DNA from: Sulfurimonas sp.
GTDB taxonomy: Bacteria > Campylobacterota > Campylobacteria > Campylobacterales > Sulfurimonadaceae
Reading direction: 5' to 3'
Assembly: GCA_015663215.1 (NCBI GenBank)
Contig: DQSP01000292.1
Coordinates: 1 to 8,088, forward strand
Length of the DNA stretch: 8,088 nucleotides
A program made the translations under genes and the position numbers. The notes beneath the pieces were generated by a model, which did no database searches, was not told the DNA's origin, and saw nothing but the letters and a program-made list of their open reading frames with translations. This document shows positions 1 to 6,200 of the stretch, in pieces; position 1 is the first letter of the stretch, and each line of letters opens with the position of its first letter.

Positions 1-85
1 AATTATATTTTACTTTTACAATGGAATTATTTTAAATTAAATCCTATTTTTAGGTTTTACTTTTTTGTATATTTTACTAATGTAT
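1..85. other. AT-rich intergenic stretch downstream of aat
   Basis: No gene is visible in this edge segment. Only about 12 of the 85 bases are G or C, far below the coding regions. It lies just after the aat stop, so transcripts of the metY-clpS-clpA-aat operon should end here. The only fold seen is a weak hairpin at 39-58 (CCTA/TAGG core with a TTTT loop, flanked by A/T pairs and one mismatch). On the plus strand it is followed by a T-rich run, so it could equally serve a plus-strand gene lying outside the window. Its stem is too weak for a firm terminator call. Confidence 0.5.
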
Positions 86-766
86 TCACTTGTTAACTTG
101 CCATTCATGTTCCATTGTTTCACTTGATGTATTATTTAAACGCATTAAAAAGTATTCTCGATGGACTTCATGTGCACCCAAGCTCTTTAAGTGCTCAGTG
201 GGCACTTGACAGTCAACAAAGTCATAACCCCACTCTTTTAAGTGTTGAATGAGTACTGCATAAGCTGACTTTGATGCATCGCTTACATGTGTAAACATTG
301 ATTCCCCACAAAATACTTTTCCTACTACTATTCCATAGAGACCACCAACAAGTTTGTCATCTAAATAACTCTCTACACTATGTGCATATCCTGCATCATG
401 TAGTATTGCAAATGACTGTTTGAGCTGTTTGTGCAGCCATGTTCCATCTTGATCATGTCTAGGTGTACTTGAGCAATGATTTAGCACTTGAGTGAAATTT
501 GTATCAAACTTATAGGTAAACTTTTTCATGCTTTTTTTAAGTGACTTACTTATTTTAAAATTATCAAGTTCCATAATTAGTCTAGGATTGGGAGACCACC
601 AAATAAGTGGGTCTTTTTCTGTGTTCCAAGGGAAAATGCCAGATTGATATGCATTGAGTAGCCGAGCGGGCTGAAGATCACCTCCCCATGCAACAATACC
701 ATCTTCATTAGCACTGTTGGGGTCAGGGAAGTTAAATGTATCTTCGTGAAGTTTTGGAATTTGCAC
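86..766 (-). CDS. aat: Leucyl/phenylalanyl-tRNA--protein transferase
   Basis: Aat transfers Leu or Phe from aminoacyl-tRNA to the N-terminus of proteins starting with Lys or Arg, creating a destabilising N-degron in the cytoplasm. At 226 residues it is close to E. coli Aat (about 234). Family motifs seen in order are FPDP (13-16), GGDL (28-31), FPW (45-47), WWSPNPR (56-62), W110, GGLYG (141-145), GESMF (154-158) and DCQ (185-187). By family knowledge E155, D185 and Q187 match the catalytic and binding residues of the enzyme. The start is GTG, and its G is also the last base of the clpA stop (TAGTG). Only a poor Shine-Dalgarno (AAAGAA) precedes it, so translation is probably coupled to clpA. 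It is the last gene of the operon and works directly with ClpS and ClpA encoded just upstream. Confidence 0.95.
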   Translation of the reverse strand: MQIPKLHEDTFNFPDPNSANEDGIVAWGGDLQPARLLNAYQSGIFPWNTEKDPLIWWSPNPRLIMELDNFKISKSLKKSMKKFTYKFDTNFTQVLNHCSSTPRHDQDGTWLHKQLKQSFAILHDAGYAHSVESYLDDKLVGGLYGIVVGKVFCGESMFTHVSDASKSAYAVLIQHLKEWGYDFVDCQVPTEHLKSLGAHEVHREYFLMRLNNTSSETMEHEWQVNK

Positions 767-2952
767 TAAAGTTCTTTAAAGGTTAATTCCAACTCTTTCT
801 TAGCATCAACACTAACATTGCCACCATTTTTTAATTTACCAAATAGTATCTCATCACTTAGTTTATTTGTTATATTATTTTGGATATAACGTTTAAGTGG
901 TCTTGCACCCATGGCTGGAGAGTAAGACTCATCTGCTATGTATTTAAGAGCTTTTTTGGTAAGTGTAACAGTGATCTTTTTCTCTTTTAAGTCACTGTTG
1001 AGTTCTTTTATGAATTTTTCTACAATAGATTCGATTACTTGCATGTTTAATGGCTCAAAATCTACAATTGCATCAAGTCTATTTCTAAACTCTGGTGTGA
1101 AAAATGATTTTAGTTCTTCATTTGCCGCTAAAGATTCATCTTTATTAAAGCCCATTACATTTCTCGCTGTTGCTCCAATGTTCGATGTCATGATTAAAAC
1201 AACATTTTGAAAATCTGCTTTATATCCATTGTTATCAGTTAAAGTTGCACTATCCATGATTTGTAAAAGAATATTCACTAAATCAGGATGTGCCTTTTCT
1301 ATCTCATCTAAAAGTATAACTGTGTAAGGATGGCGTTTAACAACTTCAGTAAGAAGACCACCTTGCTCATAACCAACATAACCGGGAGGTGCTCCAACTA
1401 AACGACTAAGAGAGTGCTTTTCCATATATTCACTCATGTCAAAACGCTCAAAATGAATGCCAAGAGTTTTACTTAGTGTAATTGCAAGTTCTGTTTTACC
1501 AACACCTGTAGGTCCTGAAAAAAGAAAAGAAGCAATAGGTTTTTGCTCAGGAGTTAGTCCTGCTTTAGATATTTTAATAGCTTGTGCTACAAGCTCTACA
1601 GCTTTATCTTGTCCTATTACACTCTCTTTTATCGTCGATTCAAGGTTTTGAAGTGCACTTGTTTCATTTACATTCATAGTTGTATTTGAAATACCTATGA
1701 TAGAAGAGACTGTTTCTAAAATATCATTTGCTGTTACTTTTACACGTTTGTCTTTTCTTAGGTGAAACGATGCAGCTGTTTCATCAATAAGGTCAATCGC
1801 TTTATCGGGTAAATATCTATCTGTAATATAACGTTTTGAAAGATTTACTGCAGCTGTGAGTGCTTTGTTTGTATACTTAACATTGTGATGTTGCTCATAC
1901 TTTTCTTGAAGCCCTTTAAGTATAAGGTAGCTTGTCTTTTTTGAGGGTTCATCTACATCTATTTTGGAAAAACGGCGGCTAAGTGCCTTGTCTTTTTCAA
2001 AACCATTTCTATACTCTGCAAATGTTGTAGCCCCCATGCATTTAAGTTCACCTGATGCTAGAGCAGGTTTAAGTTGATTTGCTGCATCCATAGTTCCACT
2101 AGTACTTCCTGCCCCTATAAGTGTATGAATTTCATCTATAAAAAGTATAGCATTTGGTTCTTTTTTAAGTTCATCCATCACACCTTTTAAGCGTTTTTCA
2201 AAATCACCTCTGTATTTTGTTCCAGCGAGTAATGCTCCTAAATCAAGAGCAAAAAGTTTTGAGTCTTTGATGATTTTTGGTACAGTTCCGGCAGAAAGAT
2301 TAAGTGCTAGTCCTTCAGCGATGGCAGTTTTACCAACTCCTGGTTCACCTACTAATATAGGGTTGTTCTTTTTCCGACGACAAAGGATTTGGATTACTCT
2401 CTTAATCTCTTTATCTCTTCCAATTACAGGATCTATTTTCCCCTCTTTAGCTTTTTCTAGTAAGTCGATTGAGTATTTAGCGAGGTAAGATTTTTTACTC
2501 TCATCTTCTTCATCTTCATCCTCATCTTCGTCAACATGTGATATTGCTTCTAAAACATCTAGTCTTGTTATTCCATATTGAGAAAGAAGCATATATGAAA
2601 AAGTATTCTCTTCTTCATATAGAGCAGCGAGTAGGTCACCAATTTTCGCATCACTTTGTTGTGCTGATTTAATATGTCTAATCATCTTATCAATTAAACG
2701 CGAGAGTGCTAGGCTTTCATAAGGTTCATTGTTTACGCCGACTGGAAAAGCATCAATATTTGTCTCAATATAAGTGAGTAGCTCTTCTTTCATCTTCTCT
2801 ACATCACCACCACATCGAGTAATGATTCTCGCACCATCGTGAGAGTTTAAAAGAAGAAAGAAAACATGTTCTATCGTTAAGTACTCGTGTCGCATCTCTT
2901 TAGCAAAAGATATCGATTTTTGAAAAACTTCATTTAAGGGTTGACTTATCAT
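766..2952 (-). CDS. clpA: ATP-dependent Clp protease ATP-binding subunit ClpA
   Basis: ClpA is the hexameric AAA+ unfoldase that feeds substrates, including N-degron proteins handed over by ClpS, into ClpP. Its 728 residues form an N-domain (about 1-140), an acidic linker (141-151) and two AAA+ modules. D1 has Walker A GEPGVGKT (202-209), Walker B LFIDE (270-274) and pore loop KYRG (246-249). D2 has Walker A GPTGVGKT (480-487), Walker B LLDE (547-550), pore loop GYVGY (524-528) and sensor-2 GARP (682-685). There is no ClpB/ClpC-type middle domain between the modules. MGF (600-602) sits where E. coli ClpA carries its IGL ClpP-docking tripeptide, so this is a protease partner and not a ClpB chaperone. 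The ATG has a strong AGAGGA site (2959-2964) six bases upstream, inside the clpS 3' end, and starts 2 nt after the clpS stop. E. coli ClpA has about 758 residues. Confidence 0.96.
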   Translation of the reverse strand: MISQPLNEVFQKSISFAKEMRHEYLTIEHVFFLLLNSHDGARIITRCGGDVEKMKEELLTYIETNIDAFPVGVNNEPYESLALSRLIDKMIRHIKSAQQSDAKIGDLLAALYEEENTFSYMLLSQYGITRLDVLEAISHVDEDEDEDEEDESKKSYLAKYSIDLLEKAKEGKIDPVIGRDKEIKRVIQILCRRKKNNPILVGEPGVGKTAIAEGLALNLSAGTVPKIIKDSKLFALDLGALLAGTKYRGDFEKRLKGVMDELKKEPNAILFIDEIHTLIGAGSTSGTMDAANQLKPALASGELKCMGATTFAEYRNGFEKDKALSRRFSKIDVDEPSKKTSYLILKGLQEKYEQHHNVKYTNKALTAAVNLSKRYITDRYLPDKAIDLIDETAASFHLRKDKRVKVTANDILETVSSIIGISNTTMNVNETSALQNLESTIKESVIGQDKAVELVAQAIKISKAGLTPEQKPIASFLFSGPTGVGKTELAITLSKTLGIHFERFDMSEYMEKHSLSRLVGAPPGYVGYEQGGLLTEVVKRHPYTVILLDEIEKAHPDLVNILLQIMDSATLTDNNGYKADFQNVVLIMTSNIGATARNVMGFNKDESLAANEELKSFFTPEFRNRLDAIVDFEPLNMQVIESIVEKFIKELNSDLKEKKITVTLTKKALKYIADESYSPAMGARPLKRYIQNNITNKLSDEILFGKLKNGGNVSVDAKKELELTFKEL
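2500..2532 (-). repeat. Tandem GAT/GAA-type codon run encoding an Asp/Glu tract in ClpA
   Basis: Eleven consecutive Asp or Glu codons (residues 141-151) form a near-repeat of GATGAA/GATGAG hexamers. They lie exactly between the ClpA N-domain and D1, where the family has a flexible linker. The DNA is therefore a short microsatellite-like tract whose length could vary in steps of three or six without breaking the frame. Confidence 0.75.
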
Positions 2953-2954
2953 TT

Positions 2955-3254
2955 TTATTCCTCTTCCATTGTTGCTTTAAGTGGAAATCCACTTTTTTGT
3001 GAACGTTTTTTTACTTGTATAATCTTGGTTTCTGCAATCTCATGAGTATAAACACCACATAAGCCACGCTGCTTTTTATGGATATCGAGCATAATAGCTT
3101 CTGCCTGCTCATAACTTTTATGAAAAATTGTGATAAGTATATCAACTACAAAATCCATTGAAGTATAATCATCATTAAGTAAATAAACTTTGTACTTTTT
3201 TGGATGTTTTATCTCTATTTTTTCTAAAAGTTCAAATTCATTTGCTAATGACAT
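2955..3254 (-). CDS. clpS: ATP-dependent Clp protease adaptor protein ClpS
   Basis: ClpS is the adaptor that binds N-terminal Leu, Phe, Trp or Tyr and delivers such proteins to the ClpA N-domain. The core motif NDDYTSMDFV (27-36) and the CGVYTHE stretch (66-72) are plain. N27, D28, M33 and H59 align in spacing with E. coli N34, D35, M40 and H66, the residues that line the N-degron pocket, so binding should be intact. I chose the ATG at 3254 (99 residues). A TTG two codons earlier (3260), directly after the metY stop, is in frame and would give 101 residues. Neither start has a good Shine-Dalgarno, which suggests coupling to metY translation. The extreme 3' end carries the clpA ribosome binding site. 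It is the second gene of the metY-clpS-clpA-aat operon. Confidence 0.94.
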   Translation of the reverse strand: MSLANEFELLEKIEIKHPKKYKVYLLNDDYTSMDFVVDILITIFHKSYEQAEAIMLDIHKKQRGLCGVYTHEIAETKIIQVKKRSQKSGFPLKATMEEE

Positions 3255-3260
3255 TCGCAA

Positions 3261-4496
3261 CTACTTTGCAGCATTTAAAAAGTCATCAATTATATCTTGA
3301 GGATTTTCTAAACCAACTGAAATACGAATCAGTCCATCTGTAATACCTAAAAACTCTCTTGTATCAGTATCAAAATCACTGTAAATTGTTGAAGCCATGT
3401 GTAGTGCTAATGTTCTACTATCACCAATATTTGCAGTAATAGTAGCAAGTTTTGTTTTGTTTATAAAACTATAAGCAGCTTCTTTAGAGCCCATGTCAAT
3501 AGTAAAAAGTGTACCACAACCAAGTGCAAAATCCTTTTTGTATCTATCATGGTGAGGGTGTGACTCTAAACAAGGATGATTAATATTAAGCCCTTGTTTA
3601 CTTAAACTTTTTGCAATTACTTCTACACTTTGAACTATTCTTGGTAAACGCAGAGCAAGTGTTTCTAAACCTAATAGTGTTTGGTAACTAGCATGAGCAT
3701 TTGCACTCATTCCCAAGTCACGAAGTGCTCGTTTTTTTGCATTTGGGATAAGTGCCATCTTCCCAGCACCTTTAATAGGCTTTTTCATAAACTCATAACG
3801 TGAACTTTTAAACTTATCATCGCCATCATTTATAGCACGAAAGATCGCACATCCACCAAGAGCAGAAGAACTACCTGAGATGATTTTTGTAGTTGAATAA
3901 ACTACTATATCTGCTCCAAGTTTTAGAGGAGAAATACTTAATGGCGTAATTGTATTATCAACAATCAAAGCTACACCATGTTTATTCGAAATAGACGCTA
4001 TAGCTTTTATGTCTGGTAAACGCATATTTGGATTACCAACACTTTCTAGAAATATAATTTTAGTATTGTCTGTAATGGCTTTTTCAATGTTCTCTATCTC
4101 ATCAACATCAAAAAAAGATGTTTTTATTCCAAAACGCTTCAGCGTTTCATTGAAAAGTGCATAAGTGCCACCAAATAAACCACCAATACTGATAATCTCG
4201 TCACCTGCTGCTAGTAGTGACATTGTAGCTAGTGTTGTTGCCCCCATACCAGAGCTTGTCGCAACAGCACCAACACCACCATCCATCTCAGCCATAATAG
4301 CTTCAAGCTTTGCTGTAGTAGGATTACCCATGCGCGAATAAAGAGGTTTTTTGATAGTTCCATCAAAAATACCTTCAGCTGTTTGTGCATCTCCATATCC
4401 AAACGCAGCAGATGATGTTATAGCTGGAGAGATAGCACCTTCTTTATTGCCAACTGCTTGGACGAATTTTGTGCAATGTTCCTCAAAAATGTTCAT
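3261..4496 (-). CDS. Cys/Met metabolism PLP-dependent enzyme, probably O-acetylhomoserine sulfhydrylase-like
   Basis: This is a fold-type I PLP enzyme of the Cys/Met metabolism family (411 residues). It probably makes homocysteine (from O-acetylhomoserine and sulfide) or cystathionine in the cytoplasm. Visible landmarks are YSRMGNPTT (53-61, with the Tyr and Arg that contact PLP phosphate across the dimer), SSGM (81-84), GGTY (109-112), DNT (180-182, the Asp that pairs with the pyridine N), the Schiff-base lysine K204 in STTK, GDSRTL (358-363) and RISVGLE (391-397). The NIGDSRTL...AST block is closer to MetY than to MetB, but the PLP-lysine context (YSTTKIISG) departs from the usual HSATKYIGG, so the substrate is uncertain; gamma-synthase or gamma-lyase activity remains possible. 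The ATG has AAGG nine bases upstream and an extended -10 promoter behind it. It is the first gene of the operon leading into clpS, with a stop-to-ATG gap of 6 nt. Confidence 0.85.
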   Translation of the reverse strand: MNIFEEHCTKFVQAVGNKEGAISPAITSSAAFGYGDAQTAEGIFDGTIKKPLYSRMGNPTTAKLEAIMAEMDGGVGAVATSSGMGATTLATMSLLAAGDEIISIGGLFGGTYALFNETLKRFGIKTSFFDVDEIENIEKAITDNTKIIFLESVGNPNMRLPDIKAIASISNKHGVALIVDNTITPLSISPLKLGADIVVYSTTKIISGSSSALGGCAIFRAINDGDDKFKSSRYEFMKKPIKGAGKMALIPNAKKRALRDLGMSANAHASYQTLLGLETLALRLPRIVQSVEVIAKSLSKQGLNINHPCLESHPHHDRYKKDFALGCGTLFTIDMGSKEAAYSFINKTKLATITANIGDSRTLALHMASTIYSDFDTDTREFLGITDGLIRISVGLENPQDIIDDFLNAAK

Positions 4497-4525
4497 ATGT
4501 ATTTACCTTGATTTATATTAAATAA

Positions 4526-4534
4526 ATTATACCA
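4526..4534 (-). promoter_or_regulatory. Extended -10 promoter of the metY-clpS-clpA-aat operon
   Basis: On the minus strand the sequence reads TGGTATAAT, a perfect extended -10 (TG, one base, TATAAT). No convincing -35 is seen at 16-18 bp. The expected start point leaves a leader of roughly 23 nt before the metY ATG, with AAGG at 4506-4509 as ribosome binding site. It is the only good promoter found ahead of the four-gene minus-strand operon. Confidence 0.65.
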
Positions 4535-4570
4535 AAGTAGAGATAATAGTTACCTGCAAGGATTTAATTA

Positions 4571-4579
4571 TGCTAGAAT
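4571..4579 (+). promoter_or_regulatory. Extended -10 promoter of the coiled-coil/zapA-like genes
   Basis: TGCTAGAAT is an extended -10 (TG, one base, TAGAAT) placed about 30 bases before the ATG at 4609. No clear -35 is present. It is divergent from the metY promoter, and the two -10 elements are about 40 bp apart, so RNA polymerase binding at one could affect the other. A TATAAA directly downstream (4580-4585) is a less likely alternative. Confidence 0.55.
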
Positions 4580-4608
4580 TATAAAGATAAAACAATTAGG
4601 AATTAGTA

Positions 4609-4836
4609 ATGCAAAATCAAACTACTTTAGAAAAACTAGATGAGAAGGTATCTCAAATTTTAAGAAAATACCACGAACTTAAAAGTGAAAACGAAACTAT
4701 ACGAAATGAGTTGATAACACTAAAGGCTCAAAAACAGATACAAGTTCAAGAGCTTGAAAAGTTAAGTGAACAAAATACAATGAAAGATCTTGAGATAGAA
4801 GAGATAGTAAGTAAAATTGAAAGTATGTTAGGCTAA
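4609..4836 (+). CDS. Small coiled-coil protein, ZapB-like
   Basis: This 75-residue protein is nearly all predicted coiled coil. Hydrophobic residues recur in heptad fashion (for example L7, L10, V14, I17, L24, I31, L35, L38, then L49, L52, L61, I66, I70) among Lys, Glu and Gln, with no membrane segment or signal peptide. The N-terminal LEKLDEKVSQ resembles the start of E. coli ZapB (FEKLEAKVQQ), and total length and the LG near the C-terminus are similar. ZapB is a cytoplasmic coiled-coil partner of ZapA at the FtsZ ring. The next gene, five bases on, looks like ZapA, which supports the call, but short coiled coils are easily confused and sequence alone cannot settle it. The ATG has TAGGAA (4597-4602) six bases upstream and an extended -10 ahead of that. 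Confidence 0.6.
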   Translation: MQNQTTLEKLDEKVSQILRKYHELKSENETIRNELITLKAQKQIQVQELEKLSEQNTMKDLEIEEIVSKIESMLG

Positions 4837-4841
4837 TTTCT

Positions 4842-5060
4842 ATGAGTAAAAAAATAGGGCTTTATATTGGAGGTCGAAGGTTTGATGTGGATGTTGATGA
4901 TGAGTTTGCTAAATTTTTAGAAATCCAAATGGAAAAAGATTTTAATATAGAGGGAAATAATGAGTTAAAGTCTGTAATGCAAGCATATGTAAGAAAAAAC
5001 TATGAACTTTATCAACTAAATAGGGAAACAAAAAGTATCTTAGATAAATTTGAAGATTAG
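4842..5060 (+). CDS. ZapA-like cell division protein (tentative)
   Basis: This 72-residue cytoplasmic protein starts with a short beta-rich segment (KKIGLYIGGRRFDVDVDDEF, residues 3-22). That pattern of a hydrophobic strand, a G-R turn and a second strand before an acidic DDEFA helix start is like the ZapA head domain. The rest is helical, with an amphipathic C-terminal part (about 40-72). ZapA proteins bundle FtsZ filaments and are usually near 100 residues, so this one would have a shortened tail helix. It begins 5 nt after the stop of the ZapB-like gene, with a weak TAGG site (4829-4832) nine bases upstream, so the two are surely co-transcribed. Identification rests on the head motif and the neighbour. 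Otherwise it should be read as a conserved small protein of unknown role. Confidence 0.55.
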   Translation: MSKKIGLYIGGRRFDVDVDDEFAKFLEIQMEKDFNIEGNNELKSVMQAYVRKNYELYQLNRETKSILDKFED

Positions 5061-5087
5061 GTTTAGGATACTATAAGTTTATAACGC

Positions 5088-5093
5088 TATAAT
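5088..5093 (+). promoter_or_regulatory. -10 box of the tRNA cluster promoter
   Basis: A perfect TATAAT lies 27 bases ahead of the first tRNA. No good -35 hexamer is visible at standard spacing. Transcription would begin near 5100, at the foot of a small perfect hairpin (CTCTT 5100-5104, AAGAG 5109-5113, loop AAAC), leaving a leader of about 20 nt to be removed by RNase P. Confidence 0.6.
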
Positions 5094-5120
5094 TTCAACC
5101 TCTTAAACAAGAGATGATGT

Positions 5121-5197
5121 GCGCTCTTAGCTCAGCTGGATAGAGTACTGGTTTGCGGTACCAGCGGTCACACGTTCGAATCGTGTAGGGCGCACCA
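5121..5197 (+). tRNA. tRNA-Arg (anticodon GCG)
   Basis: A full 77-nt cloverleaf can be drawn. The acceptor GCGCTCT pairs with AGGGCGC (one G-T), the D stem is GCTC/GAGT, and the anticodon stem CTGGT/ACCAG encloses TTGCGGT. The T stem ACACG/CGTGT encloses TTCGAAT, and the encoded ACCA end is present. The anticodon is GCG (5155-5157) with G37, reading the Arg codon CGC and, by wobble, CGT. Most bacteria use an ACG (inosine) tRNA for these codons, so the identity of position 34 is notable. It is the first gene of the cluster, with its own TATAAT box. Confidence 0.95.
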
Positions 5198-5258
5198 TAC
5201 TAAAAGATAGAAACTCCAAAATTACTTCATTTAAATTATGAACTAATCTACAAAATGT

Positions 5259-5335
<77 letters not shown>

Positions 5336-5371
5336 ATCAATCAAAAAAAATTATCATAATATTAAAACAAT

Positions 5372-5447
5372 CTCCTTATCGCTTAACTGGATAAAGCAGT
5401 CCCCTCCTAAGGGATAGCTCGAGGTTCGAGTCCTCGTGGGGAGACCA
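5372..5447 (+). tRNA. tRNA-Arg (anticodon CCT)
   Basis: This is a 76-nt cloverleaf with the acceptor starting at the C after the first T (CTCCTTA against TGGGGAG, two G-T pairs). The D stem is GCTT/AAGC, and the anticodon stem GTCCC/GGGAT encloses CTCCTAA. The T stem CGAGG/CCTCG encloses TTCGAGT, and ACCA is encoded. The anticodon CCT (5406-5408) reads AGG. It is the last gene of the cluster, 36 nt after the initiator tRNA, and its 3' end is only 13 nt from the stop of convergent trpA. Confidence 0.94.
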
Positions 5448-5460
5448 AGCTATTTTAACT

Positions 5461-6198
5461 TTAGTTTATCTCACTTTTAATTATTTTCGCTAATTCACAA
5501 CATTGTTTTATTTTCTGTGTATATGATAGAGAATCTTTTAAAAGTATGTCTATAAAAGCACTTCCTACTATAACACCATCAGCACCCACTACTTTATCTT
5601 TTGCAGTTTTTACATTTACTCCAAAACCAACATAAACAGGTGTCTGTGTGTATTTTTTTATACTAGTTAAAAAAGGTTGTAAGTCTTCTGCTACTCCTGA
5701 ACCTGTTATCCCTGTATAAGCTACCATATAGATAAACTTTTGTGCAGCATTTACAACTTCTTTTATACGCGCTTCACTATCTGTAGGTGCTACAAATGAG
5801 ATATTTGCTACATTGTTTCTAGAGAAGAGGTCTTTATAAAGTAGTGCTTCTTCATGTGGTAGGTCTGGGATGATAAATCCATTCACTTGTAGCTTTTTAG
5901 CAAGAGGTATTAGCTCTTCTAAATTTTGCTGATAAAAGCTATTGAAATAGCCCATCCACAAAGTGTCAACCTTGGGTGCTACTATTTCCGAAATCTCTAG
6001 GAGGTCTGTGAACTTAAAACCATCTTGAAGTGCTTTATGATTTGCTTTTTCTATGAGAGGTCCATCTGCTACGGGGTCTGAGAAAGGAACTCCAAACTCT
6101 AAGGTGTCTACCCCACTCTCTCCAAGTGCTAATGCTAAGTCAATACTAAATGATTTTTCTGGATATCCAGAAGTTATAAATGCTACTAATTTTTTCAA
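5461..6198 (-). CDS. trpA: Tryptophan synthase alpha subunit
   Basis: TrpA cleaves indole-3-glycerol phosphate to indole and glyceraldehyde 3-phosphate and passes indole to TrpB in the alpha2-beta2 complex. The barrel motifs are clear: E34 in LEFGVPFS and D45 in VADGP match catalytic E49 and D60 of E. coli with the same 11-residue spacing. YTGITG (161-166) is the flexible loop 6, and GFGV (191-194) with VGSA (211-214) bind phosphate. At 245 residues it is shorter than the E. coli enzyme (268), lacking the first N-terminal helix. The start is TTG, 2 nt after the stop of the Hpt gene, with TTGGA about nine bases upstream; no nearby in-frame ATG was seen. No trpB or other trp gene lies in the window, so its partner must be elsewhere. 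It converges on the tRNA cluster. Confidence 0.95.
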   Translation of the reverse strand: MKKLVAFITSGYPEKSFSIDLALALGESGVDTLEFGVPFSDPVADGPLIEKANHKALQDGFKFTDLLEISEIVAPKVDTLWMGYFNSFYQQNLEELIPLAKKLQVNGFIIPDLPHEEALLYKDLFSRNNVANISFVAPTDSEARIKEVVNAAQKFIYMVAYTGITGSGVAEDLQPFLTSIKKYTQTPVYVGFGVNVKTAKDKVVGADGVIVGSAFIDILLKDSLSYTQKIKQCCELAKIIKSEIN

Positions 6199-6200
6199 TT

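Noticed and set aside
39..58. Hairpin with CCTA/TAGG core as a rho-independent terminator
   Set aside because: The stem is short, A/T-rich and has a T-T mismatch; the T run is on the plus-strand side, whereas the gene needing a terminator (aat) is on the minus strand.
938..1210. Plus-strand open frame of 90 codons inside clpA
   Set aside because: It lies wholly opposite the conserved D2 coding sequence of clpA, has no family motif and no ribosome site; it is a shadow.
1457..1651. Plus-strand open frame opposite clpA D2 Walker A
   Set aside because: It mirrors the conserved clpA sequence and has no independent support.
2267..2488. Plus-strand open frame opposite clpA D1
   Set aside because: It mirrors the Walker A region of clpA; no start signals or recognisable protein.
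5061..5120. Possible 6S RNA (ssrS) after the zapA-like gene, as in E. coli
   Set aside because: Only 60 nt separate the gene from the first tRNA, far too short for 6S RNA, and the space holds a promoter.
5372..5447. tRNA-Arg(CCT) 3' end as an integration site for a mobile element
   Set aside because: The next gene is the core gene trpA; there is no integrase, no repeated tRNA 3' end and no change in base composition.
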